Shown here: positions 1-13,256 of the stretch, in pieces
Layout: the number at the start of each line of letters is the position of its first letter
Numbering within the stretch: the stretch's first letter is position 1
Assembly: GCA_023079485.1 (NCBI GenBank)
Contig: CM041084.1
Coordinates: 13,142,609 to 13,206,608 of the forward strand
Source: Archilochus colubris
Taxonomy: Eukaryota; Chordata; Aves; Apodiformes; Trochilidae
Length of the DNA: 64,000 bases
Direction of reading: 5' to 3'
Notes under the pieces: model-generated
What the model was told of the DNA's origin: nothing
Database searches by the model: none
What the model saw: the letters and a program-made list of their open reading frames with translations, nothing else
Position numbers and translations under genes: made by a program

Positions 1-2529
1 ACCCCACATCTACATAAGAGGTGACTAAAGACCCACCAACATCTCATTGTAACAGTGCAGCAGACACTGAAGGAGAACCAAGGAGGAAACCAGCTGTGTA
101 GTTTTGATCCAAAGCTACAGGAGACAGAAGAAATGCCTACAGCTTAATTACAGTGATGCTAAGAAGCAAGGTCTATCTCCCCTGCCAAATCCTTGAAACC
201 AATAGCTCACTGAAAATACTGAAGCAACTTAGTAACTTTGGAAGCAAATTTAAAGAACATTCATGATCTCAGGCACTATATGCATTTAATCTCTTGCTGA
301 GTTTAATAATTCTAAGCTGATGAAGAGTTACTGTTGATGAAATCACAAACCAGCTTAATTCCCAGAGATCCACCTGAGATCAGCTAGTTACAAGCTGTGA
401 ATATTTTGGGTGAGCTTCATCTTACCTTATTTTAATCACCTAAAGTGTAGATGTCTATATCTGAGCTAGTTAATGTTTTTTTTTTTTTTAATTAAACAGA
501 AAATACAAATATTTCAAGATGTGACAGCTGATCTGCATTACAATGAGATTGCTCACACCTTTAATTTAATAAATTTTCTGTCTGACTTGGCAAATGGAGA
601 TAACTACTGGCTCAGATATTTTGAACACACAATGCAACCTTCTGCTGACAATGAGGACAAAGCACATGCAGGGCTCACTAGAATCAGTATCTCTTAATTC
701 TCCTTCTCCACATGTACCCTGCACAGAAGGTTTGAGTCCTACACTCTGTTTTCCACCAGCAAATAGGACTTTTTGGCTTTATCCATCTTAGTTCCCTCAT
801 ATGATTTATGTAATCGAGAGGAGTAAAAAGATATTTTGCTTTATTATTTTTCTTTGGGAAACCAAATCAGCAAAGACAGTGTGTCTAAGGTACTCACTGC
901 TGAAATCTGGATGTCCCAGGTTCTACCAGATACAGAAAAGTGTCAGTATCTGAATCTTGGTTTGAATTTCTTTTCCAAACCAAGCTCTACTTGTTGAAAT
1001 AAAAAGGGATCTAATGCAGTGGAATATCAGTCTTCAGACCCATCATGAACTGATGTGGGTTTTTTTTAAACCCCAACATGATTAAGGAGTTTTTTTCAAA
1101 ACCCAAACTCATTATCATAAAAGGGAATTAAAATCCTTTTTATTCTGCTAAAGAGTCTGTAAGTGGCACGGTAAAAGTTGAACTTAATAAGGAAAGCATA
1201 CAAAAATACCAAATAAGCTCACAGATATATACACACACAAACATTTGTCTTAAAACAATGGCTTTGCAAATGCTAATTAATGAAGTAGCAATAATTTTAC
1301 AGTCAAAGAACTAAATTTTAAAGTAAGCCAATACTTTCTGAACTGTCCAATATTTTGGCCACCTCTATTTTTGTATCACTACCTGTGAAGAGCCACTTCC
1401 TTTATTTCAAAATGCTGAATTTACTACCATGAAAATGACAAAACAATAACTGGGCATGTTTAGCTCTAGAACACCACACCTTCCTGCAGATTTAAAATGC
1501 CTTTTGACAATATTTGCCAAAGTGGTTTCCTGTTATATTTTACAACTCCTCAAGCTACTAACAAGGCAGTTCTTAGACCAAAAACACCCAGCCTTGGTTC
1601 CACCAAACACAGAGGGAGTTCTGACAATAATTGCAGTGAGGTAAAAAGTAGCATCTGGTGCAGAGGTAAGTGGAGGGAGTGTACATGAAGGTATTTGTTA
1701 TAAGGAGTCAGCCTTACCTTTGAGTCATTCTATAATAGCTACCATATCATTGCTCAATTGTATGGAAATGGTGATTAGTGGTTCTGCAAATATTGTGTTT
1801 GGGATTTGCATTTTCTCATCAAAGGGAATGCTCTGCCTTCATATGCTGTCAGCCTCTTTCGGAGGAGAGGGCTCAGCAGAGATGCCTCAAAAAATGTATC
1901 AGGAAGAGAAGAAAACATAATAAACCACAGAAAAAGTACAAGCTAATCACATATACTCTAAGTTCATCCACAAGGGCTGGGAATGGAAAGATCTGTGGTA
2001 AAATATTTTAGGTTGACTAAATACTATGCCCCAAAATTTAAGGTACTGGTAGTTCTCAAAAAAGAATTTCTAGAGGCAGAATGAAAACCAGCATGGAGTT
2101 TTAACTTTCACCCCCAATTTCTGGCTTTAAAATATTTTTACTTTAAGGTAATGTACAATTCAAACTTTGTGGGTTGTTTATAGTTTAAACAGCTGTCAGA
2201 GACCTGTGCTCTAGATCTGCAGCCATGACTGGCTGATAACAGGGAAGGGATAGCAGGGTGGGGCCACCATATGCCTCAAAGCTCCTGAGACAGTCCTGGT
2301 TTTAAATAGGTCTCTCCCACCATGCCTGTATGGTCAAGAAGCTCCAAAGTGATTCAAGTTGTGAGGATTATGTTTAACAGAACTTGCTATAGCACTTTTT
2401 TCTTAAGTAGACCATGCAGATGGGGTTTGGTTGGTTGGGTTTTTTCCTTTTTTACTTGATGCTTTTTTCTTGGTGGGCAGGGGGAGGACAGGAGAGTTCA
2501 CTTACCATCTTTTTTTGTGACTTAAATTA
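1..2529. other. Gene-free sequence, no recognised element
   Basis: AT-rich unique-looking sequence with short T and A runs. A small self-complementary run of GGG, T/A bases and CCC sits near 1056-1073, and a G/T-rich stretch lies at about 2420-2480. The open frames here are all under 80 codons, overlap on different frames and show no recognisable domain. I see no promoter-like CpG cluster and no RNA gene. Confidence 0.6.
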
Positions 2530-3092
2530 AATCTAAAAGGCTGTCTCTGTTGTCTTTGCACCTTCCCCTCAGGTATTTACTTAGATTGATAAGATTTTCT
2601 CTGAACCCTCTCTTACACCTCATCATCAGCCTTTCCTCAAAGAAGAGATGCTGAAGTACCTTAATCATCTTTATGGCCCTTCATTTGACTCTCTCTAGAA
2701 TGTCCGTATTTCTCTTGTGCTGAGAAGGCCAGAACTGGACACAGAACTCCAGGAATGGCTTCATCAGTGCTTAAGAAATTAGGAGAATCGCCTCCTCCAA
2801 GCTGTTGTCAAAGCTCCTCATAATACACCCAATATACCTCGAGCTTTCTCTGCAACAGCACATTGCTGACTCTTGATCAACTTCATACCCACCAGGACCC
2901 CCACGTTCTTTTCTTCAAAGCTTCTTTCCAGACAGTTGGCCCCCAGAACATACTGGTGCATGAGACCTCTGCAGGTGCATAGCCTGACACTCCTTGTTCA
3001 GATTTATAAGGCTCCTGACTGCCCATTTCTCCAGCCTGTCAGCATCCCTCTGAATGGCAGCACCACCCTCTGATGTACCAGAAGATAAACAT
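2530..3092 (-). mobile_element. Old CR1 LINE fragment, decayed reverse-transcriptase region
   Basis: Read on the minus strand, this stretch gives pieces of the C-terminal half of the CR1 reverse-transcriptase ORF in the expected order. The pieces are TSEGGAAIQRDADRLEKWA (about 3020-3075), then QQCAVAEKARGILG (about 2815-2865), then CVQFW followed by ILERVK (about 2690-2745), then EERL and LINLSKYLRGR (about 2570-2640). Stops and frame changes lie between them, so nothing is translatable. Both ends are truncated: the 5' part of the ORF and the 3' tail with its octamer repeats are missing. CR1 copies by target-primed reverse transcription and is normally 5'-truncated; here the 3' tail has also been lost or eroded. 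Heavy divergence suggests an old insertion. The family call is firm and the subfamily unknown. Confidence 0.85.
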
Positions 3093-6000
3093 GTGCCTTG
3101 ACTACAAAACATGGGAAAGCCTCCATAGCATTTCTTCCAGGATCTACAACTACAAGGTCTCAGGACTGGTCTCCAGGTGAATTACCAGACCTCTCCCTGG
3201 GGAAATAAGGGTTACCTAGGTGCATCAAGTACACCTGCCCAGCTCTGTGTTCAGCCAGAAGGCACAAGAGTAGCTGCATTTTGGATATAACCTTTTAATT
3301 AGGCAAACTACATTCCTCACTAGAATGCTACATTTCAGGCAGTAAAGTAAAAAAGGATTGTGCTTCACAGTAACTCATTAACAATGATTGGCAGTGTTAT
3401 ATCAAACAAACCTAATGAAGACAGATTTGTTTTCAAATGTGTGAGCATTTTTTAAAGAGAAAACAAAACCCAATATTTGAACAGGGAAAAAAAGAGGTAG
3501 ATTTATAAGAAAAGCAAGTTTTTTTCTGTGGAAAAAATTAGTGTCACAAGGTTCAAGTATTTTAAAATATCAAACTTATTGCCTGATTGAAATTAACAAT
3601 AAAAAATATATATTCAAGGGAACTGATGAAAATGCTTGCCAAATAATAATATTAAAAAATGAAAGCTTTGATTTTTTTGCTAGCAGAAAAAACAAATGTG
3701 GCTTACTACTACTCTGAGGCTCACTCCACCTCTTCTTTTCAGCTTTTCATTAAATTCCATTAACTTAGGATCAAAACCTGGGGTGTATTTAAATATATTG
3801 ACTTCAGGAATTATTCCAACAGCACCAGACTAATGAGAGAAATAGTTATTGATATAACTGTCACACCTTTGCATATTAATTTTTTCTTTTATTTTTTAAA
3901 CTCTATTACATTTAAGTGGGAGGGCTCTTACAGATCACCTGTTCCTTACTCATCGTCACTTTGTAAAATGTGTTTAATGAGGCTGTTATCTAAATCAATT
4001 TCTCATGTTTGCTGGGGTTTGTGGGTGAAAAAATTTTAGACTACAGTAGTGTGAATGACTACAATACATCAGTCTGCAAACAGAGCTCTGAAAATACAAA
4101 GAGGTATTCAAAGGGGAATGGAAGTTTACAGTGTCCTGAAGAGAAGCTTTTATGAGTTGTAGAGGAGATGTTATATCAAGGCAAACAGCTGATCCAGAAT
4201 TTATTTACAAGGCTGGACTTCTGCAGTTTACTTCACAGCTGTTAATCATTAAGCACATTTTAGATAATAACCTGATATTCATTTTACAGGCAATAATATT
4301 TTTATTGAAGTGAACATAATTGTACATCTTGAGAACTCTGTTTAAAATATTCCTTTAGGAACAAAACTATCTGCAAAGTAATACCATTAATTGTATGCCT
4401 CATGGCTTAGCCAATTTTGTAAGTATATATGAAGTGAACACATGACATTATGACATTACTCTGATGCCATACATACCCCCTGCTTTAATATGCACAAAAA
4501 CGTTTTGTCTGACTTTTTTTATGAATGTCTCTGATTTACTCATTCTGGAGAGGTCAAGAGAGGAAATACAGAGATTATAGGCTACTGCTTTACAGTTATC
4601 TTGTTCTTTCCTGTTTTGAGAAAGAATTTTTTCAGACCAGACTTTTTTTCTGCTCCCCGAAGATCCTTGTCTTGACTTCAAGGAAACTCCTCCCAGAAAA
4701 ATTACTTTGGCCCTACTCCTGGAAGCTGATCTGTGTCAATAGGCATGCACAATATCCCACTGAACTCAGGGAAGCTCAATATGAACAAGAAGGTTTTGTG
4801 GATTTAGTATGAAAAGCAAAGTAAAATTCAAAGGTTTTCTAAAGTAAGGTCTATTCTATCTACAGTGATCAACTGGCTATCATTCAGCTTCAAATTATGC
4901 TATCCTACTTTTCTATTGAAATATAGCAGGAATACAAGGAGAACAATAAAAATGTTTCATATTCTCACAGATAATTTTCTGTACAGGAATTATATTCTGC
5001 TCAGTGACTTTCTGACAATTTTGTTTCCAAAAAGATTTCAAAATAAGCTTATGGATATAGATGTTTTACAAACCTTTACTCTCCAAATTACCCAATTTTA
5101 AGTTGCACAAAGAAAGAAACACTCCCAGTTAATCCTTTACCTCAAGATTCTGGTTATCCTGGTGAATAATCTCATTAATCAGAACTGCAATGGAGGGGAA
5201 TTGTATGCACCTGCCCAAAGAAGATTCTGGACAAAATCCTACCCAAGTTTTAAAGCTTCCTTATGTAGAGATCTAATAAACTTATAGCCAGAAAAAGCTG
5301 CAGTTTCTCAAAGACTTTAACAAGCTGCTTCTATTTTTTTTCTGAGTTACTGGAGGAAAGGGAGTCAAGAGGAAAATTCCAATAAAATTGTATGTAAGCC
5401 AAAGGTTTGTTTATGTTTGTATGGATTAACATTCACACGTTTCCTGTTACTAGACTTCCTACTAGTGATGTTTAACTTTAACCACATATCCTGGGTAAAG
5501 GAATAACTCCTAAAGTCAATTTCCTGATTAGGCTAAGAAAGGTCAAAGGTTAATTTTGCAGCCACATGGTTAAGCTACCAACAGCTACTGCATAGCCTTA
5601 ACATATAAAGTTACTGCAAATATTAGCTAAAGGAGGTGGCACACTCTGGTGATTACACAAAAGTGTCAGGAATAAATTCTGCCAGAGGCTTTTTCACTGT
5701 GAGTGAAATTTACTCTCTTCACATGCACACACAAAATACACATCAGCAGAGACATCACTCAAATATGTTGAGGCCAAGCTGGCAACTACAAACATGTAAG
5801 ACCTTTTAAATATTGCTGTGTGACCACTGTCAGAGCCCAACTTTTGTCCAAGAAATTTCCCACAAAGCATCCTATTAGAGATTTCCTTCATACACTTGCT
5901 ACATAACTTCAAGAAGAAACAAGGTTAAATAGTAATATAAGAATCCCCGTATTTTGACTTATCATATTCTTGAACAAGAAGCAAAGGGATTCCTGCTTCC

Positions 6001-9000
6001 TTAGGAAAAAAGCTCGTGGATGGTGAATTTGCAAACAGCTCTGCAGCAGATACTCCTGTTGTACCAAATCATCAGGAATTAATGGGTCAGTATTTATTTT
6101 ATTTAAGTACTAAATTTAACAATCCTCTGCCCAAATACTGCAGATGAAACAAGAAGTATCTTAGAAAGTTTGTAAGGCTTCTGTCTGTAGGGATACTTGT
6201 TTTCAACAGTAAAATCATTTTTTTAATAGTGCTATGAGTAGCAATGACATATTGACGTATCAAAAGTGTTGAGGAAATATAGTTAAAGCTGATAATCCAG
6301 ATTTGTTCACACTGCACAGCATTCTCCTTCCCTGGTGAGTTCTCATCTACAAATTATTTCATTCTGGTGCAGTTTTGGTAACCTACCCAGCACAAGAGAT
6401 GACAGTCAAATGAATCCATGTACTGACATTATGATTATTTTTTAGATCTGTAAGACAGATAGTGGGGAATTTGACATTGGACTTAGTGAAGTCAGTCTTG
6501 ATATTTAAATACCACATTTAGCTATTGTAGACTAAACTAGAAGGCTCACTAGTAACTAAATACTCTTGCAAGTATTTAACACGTTTGCAAGTCATAGTTT
6601 TAACAGTGAAACTTGGTTAGACTCCTACCAAGGCCTAACACTGCTAATACAAACACAACTCTTTGGGGATGCATTCTATTTCTCTCATATTATCATTTAT
6701 ACTTGCAATGCTGTGGCAGCATTTTAAACTTATTTTGCACAGTGTAGGGCTCTAGATAAGATACAAGATAGTAAAGACAATCAGTCAACAGTCTTCACTC
6801 CGGATTTCTTGACTGTATGTGTATGATAACAAGATCTACATTTTTTTGTAAAATCTAATGCACCTGAATATATAGAGAACTAGAGAACATATGTTTCTTG
6901 CACTTAAATCTGATTAAATTCCAGTCACAAGGAACTGGTTCAATTGGCACATTTAGTCTTTTTACAAGACAATTTTTGTGAATTATTCATGGTCATTTAG
7001 TATTCACTGCTTATAAAAAAGGACATATAAGTGGATGCACATGAGCTGTTCTTTATTCACCTGTGAACTTAAAATTCTGAATTCACTTTTCTAGCCATGT
7101 GACTGGTTCTACTCCTCAGACAGTACAGCTTTTCTCATTAGGTCTCTTAAAATAAAAGGCATAGCACTTGAAAAACATGTTCCACCAACCAATAAAACCA
7201 ATGAAAGCTACCTGTGAAAGACTAACTTTGGACAGAAAGACATTTAATTTTAATACATCTTCATTCTTTCTCTTTGCTTAGGTGTATTTCTGTCTGGCTA
7301 AAGGTATCCATTTCAGATTTTAAAATACTCTGTTTCTTACCTAAGATTCAGTGGAGGAGGGGAGAAGAAGGAAAGATATCAATCAAATGTATTGGCTGGA
7401 TTTCTCTTGTGACACTTAGACCAACTCATCACTACAAATGAAGCTTTCCTGTCTGCCAAGGAGATGCCACATTGCTGACCTGCTCCTCCTCCCTCTTTAT
7501 GCCTCCCCTGATTAAGTTTAGCTTGATGGTTCATTCTAGTCAGCAGCTTTGACATTGTATCAGCTGATTTTTGTTAGTTATCCCAAAACATGAAGCTCTA
7601 GGACTTTACATTATTCATAGTAAACTCTTCTGTAAAACCTGTGATGACATTTCAACAGCACAAGCTCCTCTGATGTAAATACTCCTGTCCCAATATTTTA
7701 CTAGACTGCCAATTCTTTGTATTCTCTTGTTGGAATACAGCAAGGTTTATAGCCCAGAAATCTCACTTCCTACTATGCCTTTGCCTTTTCCTTTTTTCTT
7801 ATCATTGGGATTGCCCATAGTACAGCACCTTGGAAAAATCTCTGCATTTTTCAGTCCTTGGTTTCCTTACTTCGCACAAAGAAAGTAGCTTTTACTGTGT
7901 TCTAATAGTGCTGATCCTGCAACCAAATGAATGGACAGATATATTTTGATCATAATGTTTCTAGTTTCTATCACTTTTTTTTTTTTTTTTTTTGCAAGGG
8001 AGAGTTGGGGAAGTAGCACAAGTTCATTTATGTAGAAACACTTCACACAATCCTATTGCTTTGAAATCCCAGACAAATGGTCACTGTTCATGTGGAACTC
8101 TCTAACAAATGGGCAGTGAGGTAGATATCTCTCCAATGAGAAGACATATTCTACATTTTTAAAACTGATGGAAAACTTCTCAGTGCCCTTGCTTTAAATA
8201 ACAGTAGAGCAAATATAGCATATAATCAAAACTAAAGAATAAATATGTATAAAAGCAAAATAAATATCTATAAAATCACTACATAAACTGAAGCATATAG
8301 TCAGATCCTGGGAGACCTTGTCTACTATGCCTTCCTGAGATAACAGATGTTCATCTCCTGTTTTTAAAGTAAGTGCCCTAGATCAAAATGCTCCAGTGTG
8401 CCATTGCACTGCATGAGTAGCAACCCATGAACATCTACAGAATGCACCTAAAACCTGAATCTGATTTTTATTTTCCTCTTCAGAGATGAAGGGAGAAATC
8501 TGGCCTGTGGCTAGATATCACTATTAAAGATTTCATAGAATATAAATTAAGTATATTCCTCATTAATTACTGTCTACTTCTGTCAAGATAATACCACAGT
8601 AACTCCAATGAAGTTACAATGCACTTACAGTAGCAAAGCTTGGCTGGATATCCTCAAACATAAATAGATACTTTATCTGTTTAGTCCATGCTGTCTCTGA
8701 CTGAAACACAAACAGTGAAACAAAAGTCATCCTAAAGGGACTAAAAGAAACTTAAATATGTTTTTTTTCAAAGCATATGAATATTTTATGATCTGTGGTT
8801 TCCATAGTGCTTACTTTGTTTGCTCCACATTTTGAGTTGTCAGAATAGGATTAGACAGAGCAACAACAGAAAAGCAGAAAATAAGACAGTAACAAACCTA
8901 GTACTTAATTTTTTTCTTGGGACTCAGACATGAGGATATACTCATTATCAACAGAGTGCAAATAACATATTAATTGTTCCCTTGTCCCAAACTTAAACTG

Positions 9001-10123
9001 AGACTTCAACAATCCAGAAAGTCTTTACTGTATAGTTTGAAAATTACTCTGATCACATGAAAATGTAGAAAAGCCTCTATAAAAATAATCATAGAAGGAG
9101 AAGCCAAATCAGGTATATTTTGACAAGGAAATTGTGTGTCTTAAGTGCAATCAGATTAACAAATTTCTTAATAATATCTACAATTCAGTATTTCTGAGTC
9201 ACTTGTGAAAATCATTTCAGAAAAGGTTGAAGTTATTAGGGATTTTTTTAATCCATGTTATTATCATTTCTTCCACTTATCATTTTTTCTTCATGAAAAT
9301 TCAATCCCTATTTGCACATAGCATTTTGGTGTTGGTTTTAATTGAATGAAAATTTGCTTCTTTTTTCAAGTAATGACAGAGTGGGAAAGAGCAAAAACCA
9401 TCTTGCCTGGGAACTGCACAGTATTTTTTACTGTGTGTTTTCCAAACTCTGTGTTGTCTTCCAGTGAGAAGCACACAGGAATATTTAAATTACCTAATTG
9501 CCTCCCAAGGCTCTACCTAAACTCTTCCTTCAGTCACACTCTCTGTTTTCAGTGGACCTCAACAACAAGACAAACTGAATGCTTTCTTTGTTATGCTGGT
9601 CTAAGGCACCTGGATGGTGCCAAACAAAACTAAATTAAGTCAGAGCTCTGAGGGAAAGGATTTCTTTTTCTGGCTCCTCTTCAATAGCATGTAAAGAAAC
9701 ATCAAGCCTTTTTTTTCCTCTGAGCATTAACTAACAGCAGAGAAAATAAAAATATCATCTCCATGATGTTACAATTTATGTATACCCAGCTTCCTCTTTT
9801 TTATTCTATTTCTTCTAAATCTCTATTTGATTTCTCATGGTTATTACTTGTCTACATAAGGGTGTTACCTCTTCTGGTATGAAGTGGTTTTATGTGGAAT
9901 CCTTGTGATGCAGCAGCTCATAATCATAATCTGGGCTAAAATGTGTTATCTAAATTGCTGTGGTTTCAAAATTTACAAAAATGTATTTCCTAAAGCAATC
10001 TAACTTCTTTTACTGCAACAACAAAGTAAATCCATTAGGAAGACTAGGTTTTTGAGCAATTAATTGCATAGTTAATAAGATTTTATAGTTTTCTAAAGAC
10101 TTTAAAGTTCTTTCCAAACATTA
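3093..10123. other. Gene-free sequence, mostly unique
   Basis: No CR1 tail, exon or RNA gene is evident. A T run lies at 7975-7993 and a CT-rich patch at about 7480-7510. A stretch at about 8588-8622 weakly resembles an amniote palindromic repeat (a CAGTAACTCC-like and GAAGTTACA-like pair), but it is too degraded to call. The 95-codon open frames at 4525-4812 and 9346-9633 have no recognisable motif and are most likely chance. Confidence 0.55.
7975..7993. repeat. Poly-T homopolymer, 19 bases
   Basis: An uninterrupted T run read directly from the sequence. No retrotransposed body is recognisable on either side, so it is a simple homopolymer. Confidence 0.9.
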
Positions 10124-10182
10124 TGATTCAGATCCTGCCACCATTCCTCACACAGACCTGGAAAATAAATGGAACTACTGCA
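10124..10182. repeat. Possible remnant of an ancient amniote palindromic repeat
   Basis: GATTCAGATCCTGCCACC followed by CTCACACAG and then AATGGAACTACTGC resembles a dispersed reptile and bird repeat. That repeat joins a GATCCTGCCA-type start to an AATGGGACTACTC-type motif. The match is from memory and short, so the call is tentative. It sits just upstream of the MIR-like remnant. Confidence 0.3.
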
Positions 10183-10239
10183 AAAGCAAATTATATTTAA
10201 GTTCTGGGAAAATTTGGGGTATTATTCAATACTTTTTTT

Positions 10240-10350
10240 CATAACAATCCAGTGAAATAATTTTGACTGTATGCATTTTGTAGAATGGGAAATAGAAACA
10301 CAGACATTAAGTAACTTCACTTAACAGAATGGTTGAAAGCCAAGGCTCCT
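10240..10350 (+). repeat. MIR-like (CORE-SINE) remnant
   Basis: The order of motifs matches the MIR SINE family in plus orientation: CATTTTGTAGAATGGGAAAT, then AGAAACACAGA, then TTAAGTAACTTC. Known MIR has CATTTTACAGATGAGGAAAC, GAGGCACAGAGAG and TTAAGTAACTTGCCC in the same spacing. The upstream bases (ATAACAATCC) also echo the MIR part just before this. MIR elements are tRNA-derived SINEs that were mobilised by L2 LINEs and predate the bird-mammal split, so a heavily diverged remnant is expected in a bird. Inactive. Confidence 0.6.
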
Positions 10351-11018
10351 TTCTTTTAAGAAAAAGCTTTGAGTCTAAGTATCTCACAGAGGTGAAGCAT
10401 TTCTAAGGCACAAATGGTGGTCAGCTGCAGAATCATTCTGGGAAGCATCAGAGATCCTGTCTCACATTTTATTTCTAGAAGTCTTACCCTGGCTGTATTA
10501 TTGCAACATAAGGACATAAAGAATGAATAGCTATTGCTTAAAGTTTCATGTTTATTACACAGCTAATGCCATAATCATATCAAGAAGATAAATACAATAA
10601 AAGAATAAAAGCATAGCATCAAAAACTCATATATTTCCAGTGTACCAGTAACATGACAAAGACTACAGCAGCTACTCAAATCACATAGTTTGCAAAGGCA
10701 TCTTTTGCAATAATTAAAATTTAGTTCAAAGTTAGAAAATAAGACAAGGACAAATACTAGTTCTGATATGCCTGAGTTAGAATATTAATAATATTAGGCA
10801 AGTATGAGTGACTTAAAGATATTAATTCAGGGAATATTACTTATTTACTGAATGTTTAACAAAGTCTGAAACAAATTAAAAAGCTCAGCATATATTTCTC
10901 AATTCTGCACAGAAACCCTTGGTTTGGTTGTTGGAACCACGTCAAATCAAATTTTTACTAGGTTTGAAAAAAACTGCATATATTCATGGTTTCCACAGGC
11001 CAGTCATGAGCTTGAAAT

Positions 11019-11048
11019 ATTGGTCTTGACTGGATAGTCAAGACCAAT
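11019..11048. repeat. Perfect 13-bp inverted repeat (hairpin)
   Basis: ATTGGTCTTGACT at 11019-11031 is followed by a 4-base loop (GGAT) and its exact reverse complement at 11036-11048. The hairpin lies between two copies of TTCCACAGG (10991-10999 and 11052-11060). The stem is too short for a typical animal microRNA precursor and no T run follows it. A local template-switch mutation is the simplest explanation. Confidence 0.8.
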
Positions 11049-12269
11049 TCTTTCCACAGGAAAGTAATTCTCAGAGGAAATTATTTGTCATGCTACTTCC
11101 AATCTGAAGATCTAAACACAGTCTTTCCTCTAGCCTTTGGCACAACCCATAATAATTGGACCATAGGAGAGAGCTACAAAAAAGGGGATCCACAAGATAC
11201 ATGCCAAACAACACTACCAGCTCAGTCATACGTTTTCTTACTTCCCCCCCCTCCCCATCAGGAATAATCAGAATCTGAAGTATTAAATGACATGTCATAT
11301 TCATTCACTGATGGAAGAGTGAGACAGAATGACATATTCTGCTGATCACGTATAGCTAATGGTTTGTATAGGGTATTATCTTTCAATACACAGCCCTGGT
11401 AGGATTTCAGATGAGCAGATGGCCAGATGGATCAGCCTGTAAAATTAATATTACAACCCATACACAGCAGGACTCTGTGTGGGTACTTACTGCTTCAAAA
11501 TCCATTAAGTCACTTCAGTGAATTTTATTTTTCAGGCCTGGTTTATTATTTCCTCCACAAATGCTGGAACCTGCAATGGCAAAAAACAGTTCTGGAATAC
11601 TTTGGTATTTTGGGGCCACCAGCTTCTTTGAGTATTTCTTTCACAGTTCCAGGAGCACTCATTTCCAATGCACACCTGGTTTTCACCAGACCAAAACTCA
11701 TTTATCTATCTTACACATAACTATCTGTCTATCCCTATTGTACAATGATGTGTACAGTACATGGCAGCTACAGGTACTGGGTGTGCACCTTTGCCAATAG
11801 GTTTTAGCAACACTATTGAACTTATTCCTAAAAAAAGGTTCTCAGCAATATTCAGAACGATGCTCGGCCTCCCCCTGTTTAGCCCCTGAAAGACCATATG
11901 TGCACACATACCTGGCAGATGTCATCCACTGTTCCCAAATTGATCAGAACACTAACACAGACATGCTGAAACACGAAGGAGCACTTGCTGGAGAAGGTGA
12001 TGAGTTCCAGCTATGAAAAACAGTTAATTTGTCATGTCACCTGGATCTTTCAGAAAAGTTTTCCTCAGTTGCAATCAGTCTGCCTTGGCCTCTGACTGAA
12101 TACAGATGAACACAGAAGTTGTGAGGGAAGTTGCTGTATTCTAGAGCCACCAGCTTGATTGCTATTGATTATCTACTTGCCTCAATGATAACTTCATTTT
12201 GATGGTAGCATTTCTGCCTGACATCCTTCTTGGGCTTGGGTTTTCTGTTCTTTTCCTCCTTTTTCCCAG

Positions 12270-12320
12270 ACTGGTTCCAAGAACTATATTTTGATTACTG
12301 TTTGGGGCAGAGCAAGGGAG
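12270..12320 (+). other. Exon-like segment (weak candidate)
   Basis: A good polypyrimidine tract ending in TTTTTCCCAG runs up to 12269, followed by 51 bases ending GGGAG and a GTAATA donor at 12321. The open frame reads DWFQELYFDYCLGQSKG, with phase 1 at both ends. I recognise no family. Splice-like pairs this good arise by chance in tens of kilobases, so this is only a flag. Confidence 0.1.
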
Positions 12321-12461
12321 GTAATAGAAGGGAGAGCTCAGTTCTAATCACAGCAAGAATTTATAAAGAAATCTCTTGTTGTTCCAGGGCAACTGGAAAG
12401 ACAAATTTACTTTTGAAAATTAGACTGTCTCGTGAGATAAGTTTTCCTTTTCCCCTTTGAT

Positions 12462-12471
12462 GGGGGGGGGG
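12462..12471. repeat. Poly-G run, 10 bases
   Basis: Ten consecutive G bases read directly, following a pyrimidine-rich stretch. A simple homopolymer with no recognised element attached. Confidence 0.9.
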
Positions 12472-13231
12472 ATAATTTTAAATAAATAATTTATAAGACA
12501 TTGGAACACTCCTATATAGTTATAATCTCACTAGATAATGTGAGGACTGGAAGAATTAGTGCAGTTAAATTACTTTGTGGTGGAAAACTAAGTCTAGAGC
12601 TGACTCTCAAACATGATGATCCAGTTGAGTGGCTCAGTAACTATGATGTTGGTCCTCCAAGTGGCAGATGAGGCTTTTGTTTTATTTGTTTGACAGTAAA
12701 TATCTGGTCTGTTGCTTAGCAGCCATACCCAGAAACAAAGGCTTTTCCAGACAAAATAAATTACATTACTCCAGGTAAATCTGTCACAGCAATTACCAAA
12801 TGGAAATGAGAACTGAAATGATCATTGCAAAATAATTCAACATCTTTGTTTCCTGCACATGTTGTAAGCACATAAATGACAATTCAGGATTTTTTGAATG
12901 TGTGAGAAGACTCCCCATATTTAAAAAGAAAAACAAAAAAAGTTATTTTGAAAAATATGCTGAAAGTCCTAGAAATGGAGACCACAGTTTTCAAAGTTCT
13001 GTCAGCTGTTAAATCCATACTGAAGTACATTAAATGACAGTATTTCCTCTCAGAGACAATGAGCACTTACAGTGGTGGTTGAATTCCAGGGAATTTTCAC
13101 ATGCCCTCGGAGCATTGCACTCATCTGGAACTGAACTATAAATAACAGAGCAACAAAGACTGAAGAACTTCTGCTGATGCTTTAATAATTTGTTATTAAT
13201 TTTGTTAAGCCTTTTGTCTACTTTGCCATCA

Positions 13232-13256
13232 CATGCATCTTCATGCATCTTCATGC
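13232..13256. repeat. Short 10-bp tandem repeat
   Basis: The unit CATGCATCTT occurs twice in tandem, followed by a partial third copy (CATGC). A local slippage product with no known role. Confidence 0.85.

Noticed and set aside
473..697. Open frame after a T-rich tract and AAACAG that reads like protein
   Set aside because: No GT donor at a suitable place, stop without nearby polyadenylation signal, no family recognised. The T run makes the acceptor look better than it is.
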